From: Tichowtungia aerotolerans
GTDB lineage: Bacteria > Verrucomicrobiota > Kiritimatiellia > Kiritimatiellales > Tichowtungiaceae
Direction: 5' to 3'
Assembly: GCF_009905215.1 (NCBI RefSeq)
Contig: NZ_CP047593.1
Span: 2,484,900-2,548,899, forward strand
Length of the DNA: 64,000 nucleotides
Under the pieces are notes generated by a model. The model worked only from the letters and a program-made list of their open reading frames with translations, was not told the origin of the DNA and did no database searches. Shown here piece by piece: positions 62,034 through 64,000 of the stretch. The stretch's first letter is position 1. Every line of letters starts with the position of its first letter. Made by a program: the position numbers and the translations under genes.

Positions 62034-62051
62034 TTTCTGTAATAACAGAAA
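62034..62051 (+). promoter_or_regulatory. GntR-type operator before GHL10-like genes
   Basis: TTTCTGT-AATA-ACAGAAA, with 7-bp perfect arms and the same geometry as 53228-53245. It ends 8 bases before ATG 62060. A promoter TTGACT (62001-62006), 17 bases, TACCTT (62024-62029) would start transcription inside it; alternatively TTGATT (62030) and AAATAA (62053) frame it, but that would put the start site after the ATG. Either way bound protein should block expression. Confidence 0.6.
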
Positions 62052-62059
62052 TAAATAAT

Positions 62060-63691
62060 ATGAGTGCTAGATTGATATTTGTTGTTGTCCTGCTGGCTGC
62101 GGGGAATTTGATGGCCGGGGATAAACCGCCGTATAAGCTGCTGTTTGGAAACGACACCACGCATATCACCAGCTGTCCCAGCCCGTTTAATCCGCGCCCG
62201 GGACCGTTTGTGGAGGAACACATTCGGGCCTGTGTGCAGGAATCGGCGGTCGAGGGGGTCGATGCGCATTTGCTGCAGCCCGGCATGGGCTGGGTGCCGT
62301 GGTGGCAGAGCGAAGTCTATCCCATGGCCGACCATGTTCAGTGGCTGGCCGAGCACGGCATCAAACCGCACGCATACGAGCGCTATATCCTCAACGGCGG
62401 CGACCTGGTCGCGGCCTATGTGGAAGAGTGCCGTAAACAGAATATTGCGCCGCTGATTTCCTTCCGCCTGAACGATTCCCATTTCCTGTCGCATGCGAAG
62501 CAGGACTATCAGGACGAAGCCGCCGTACAGAATGCCCGCGAGGCCGTCTGCCGCTTTTACGGCGAAAACCCGCAGTTCATCATTGGCGACGAGACGCTAG
62601 AAAAACATTACAAATATTTGCAGGACTGGGCACACCCCGAAGTGCGCGACTACCGCTTCCGGTTGATCAAAGAGTTATGCGAGAACTATGACATCGAAGG
62701 AATCGAACTCGATTTTTTGCGTCACCCCTGCTTTTTTGACCGGCGGAAAACCACGGACGACGAGCGGTCGGATATGATGGCCGGATTTGTCAGACGCATT
62801 CGCAACATGATGGATGCCCTCGAAAAGAACGACGGCAAAAAACGCTGGCTGGGCATTCGCGTGACGGCGTATCCGGATCGGTGGGGCGAGATCGGTGTGG
62901 ATCTTCAGAAGTTAACTGACGCCGGACTCAACTGGGTCAACTGCTCGTCACACTACTTTACAGACCTTGGAATGGAGATTGCCCGCATCCGCGAAATGGC
63001 TCCCGGCCATGTTGCGCTCTACTCGGAATTGCATTACGTAACCGCGGTCGGACCCTACCGCGAAGCCGCAGCAACAACGGGAAGAAATTCTGCGGGGTCG
63101 GTACGGCGCATGACCGACCCGCTGCAGTTTTACACTGCCGCGAACCTCGCCTATGAGCAGGGGGCGGACGGCGTCAGCCTGTTCAATTTTCATTACTACC
63201 GCGGCAGCCGGGGCGTCTACACCCGCGACGGCGGCAAAGAACCTCCCTTCGACATCCTGAAGTATCTGACGAACCGCGACTGGCTTGAAAAACAACCGCA
63301 GTGGTACTTCATTGGGGCGACCTTCAATCCGCTGATGTCTAATGAGCCCTTCACAAAAACATACGCAATCGGTAAGCCGGAAACCTTCCGACTGCTGATG
63401 ACGCCCCCCCAAGGCGGATGGTCCGAAGACGGCCGGTTGCGACTCCTCGCCCGCGACCCGCTGGGAGACTCCTCGTGGTCTGTCGTTTTCAACGGCCACG
63501 AACTGAAGCGGACCGACGATGTATCTGAGCCGTATGATGTGCGCTATACGACCGGCATTCTGGAGCCTGAATATTACCGTGCCTTTACCGTGCCGCATAA
63601 GCTGCTGCGGGATGGCGAAAACGAAATCGAAGTCATGCTGCTTTCCGGCAAAAAGATGAAGCTTTTCTATTTAGATATTGCAGTTGAATAA
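62060..63691 (+). CDS. Putative glycoside hydrolase, GHL10/DUF187-like, copy 1
   Basis: 543 residues from ATG 62060; no clear ribosome site because the operator occupies the leader. Signal peptide SARLIFVVVLLAAGNLMAG. TIM-barrel-like text: GVDAHLLQPGMGWVPWWQSE, IAPLISFRLNDSHFL, then DIEGIELDFLRHP (the candidate acidic site, as in GHL10-type proteins), WLGIRVTAYPDRW and QGADGVSLFNFHYYRG. The last ~130 residues form a beta domain (SSWSVVFNGHELKRTDD). Extracytoplasmic hydrolase of unknown glycan; controlled with operon 3 if the operator reading is right. The next gene is a homologue. Confidence 0.68.
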   Translation: MSARLIFVVVLLAAGNLMAGDKPPYKLLFGNDTTHITSCPSPFNPRPGPFVEEHIRACVQESAVEGVDAHLLQPGMGWVPWWQSEVYPMADHVQWLAEHGIKPHAYERYILNGGDLVAAYVEECRKQNIAPLISFRLNDSHFLSHAKQDYQDEAAVQNAREAVCRFYGENPQFIIGDETLEKHYKYLQDWAHPEVRDYRFRLIKELCENYDIEGIELDFLRHPCFFDRRKTTDDERSDMMAGFVRRIRNMMDALEKNDGKKRWLGIRVTAYPDRWGEIGVDLQKLTDAGLNWVNCSSHYFTDLGMEIARIREMAPGHVALYSELHYVTAVGPYREAAATTGRNSAGSVRRMTDPLQFYTAANLAYEQGADGVSLFNFHYYRGSRGVYTRDGGKEPPFDILKYLTNRDWLEKQPQWYFIGATFNPLMSNEPFTKTYAIGKPETFRLLMTPPQGGWSEDGRLRLLARDPLGDSSWSVVFNGHELKRTDDVSEPYDVRYTTGILEPEYYRAFTVPHKLLRDGENEIEVMLLSGKKMKLFYLDIAVE

Positions 63692-63706
63692 AACAGGAGA
63701 TTCCCC

Positions 63707-64000
63707 GTGAAAAAGAAAACCATTCTACTGATCCTGCTGGCCATAGGCTGTGTGTGGTTCGCCGCGGCCGAAAAGCGAACGGTTCCGTTCAAAATGCTGT
63801 TCAACCACGACGGAACCTATCTGCACACGTGTGTTCATGAGTGGACCGACCAAAAATTGAATGCGGGCGAACAGCTTAAGGCTTCTGTTCGTGAAATCGC
63901 AGCCACCGGTGTAGAAGCCGTGGCTCTGAGTGCCGGAAACGGTGAGATCCCATGGTGGCAGAGCAAATTCTATCCGGATCATTGGGAGTGGAACGCACAG
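63707..64000 (+). CDS. Putative glycoside hydrolase, GHL10-like, copy 2 (3' end outside window)
   Basis: Starts at GTG 63707 with ACAGGAGA upstream, 15 bases after copy 1, and runs off the window after 98 codons. Signal peptide KKKTILLILLAIGCVWFAAA. The mature part matches copy 1: FKMLFNHDGTYLHTC (KLLFGNDTTHITSC in copy 1), GVEAVALSAGNGEIPWWQSK and FYPDHWEW. Tandem duplication of the same enzyme type. The rest cannot be seen. Confidence 0.75.
   Translation, partial: MKKKTILLILLAIGCVWFAAAEKRTVPFKMLFNHDGTYLHTCVHEWTDQKLNAGEQLKASVREIAATGVEAVALSAGNGEIPWWQSKFYPDHWEWNAQ

Noticed and set aside
1-64000. CRISPR array or defence system
   Set aside because: I saw no regularly spaced direct repeats and no cas, restriction or toxin-antitoxin genes.

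Overview
The window looks like a piece of a Kiritimatiellota (Pontiella-like) marine anaerobe genome specialised in sulfated polysaccharides. This is inferred from content: eleven type I sulfatases (all Cys-type), five right-handed beta-helix proteins with GH110 (alpha-1,3-galactosidase) hallmarks, sialate O-acetylesterase-like proteins, a GH78 rhamnosidase, two GPH sugar:cation symporters, a PEP-CTERM surface protein and GHL-type putative glycosidases. There are no SusC/SusD genes. No sulfatase-maturing enzyme is encoded here, so that must come from elsewhere in the genome.

Layout. 1-2727: a truncated AraC regulator (minus strand) diverges from a LacI regulator. 2728-4125: a gene-poor strip with a hairpin, a broken IS3-family end lying against the 3' end of a dead gene, and a short signal-peptide-like ORF. 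4126-29205: operon 1, 14 same-strand genes (one of them internally deleted) packed with gaps of at most about 40 nt: Tat-signal protein and signal-less sulfatase, two sulfatases, an esterase, three tandem sulfatases, GH110-like, GPH symporter, esterase, GH78, sulfatase, an esterase relic and two GH110-like proteins. 29833-48749: operon 2, 11 genes: GHL15-like, sulfatase, GH110-like lipoprotein, a three-part GH110 fusion, sulfatase, SGNH hydrolase, frameshifted propeller glycosidase, GPH symporter, a second Tat-protein/sulfatase pair, DUF3604 Tat lipoprotein. A terminator follows. 49131-51539: a secreted multi-domain protein. 51605-52893: an ISL3-family insertion sequence, followed by a truncated tRNA-Pro. 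53345-57977: operon 3 (YhcH, M55 peptidase-like, TIM-barrel isomerase, ROK kinase, sulfatase). 58174-61238: three tandem paralogous surface proteins. 61290-64000: a GntR regulator, then two tandem GHL10-like proteins, the last cut by the window end.

How it may work together (inference). Periplasmic or surface sulfatases and esterases would strip sulfate and acetyl groups, GH110-like and GH78 enzymes would release galactose- or rhamnose-type residues, and the GPH symporters would import the products. Operons 1 and 2 look like two versions of one plan. Both carry a Tat-protein/sulfatase pair, GH110-like enzymes and a GPH symporter, and both are preceded by the same 19-nt motif (18/19 identical). 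A separate palindrome (TTTCTGT-AATA-ACAGAAA type) precedes operon 3 and the GHL10-like genes, and its half-site occurs twice before the GntR gene, pointing to a GntR regulon.

Three genes carry single-base frameshifts, two of them in the signal peptide. These are either sequencing errors, decay or possible phase variation.
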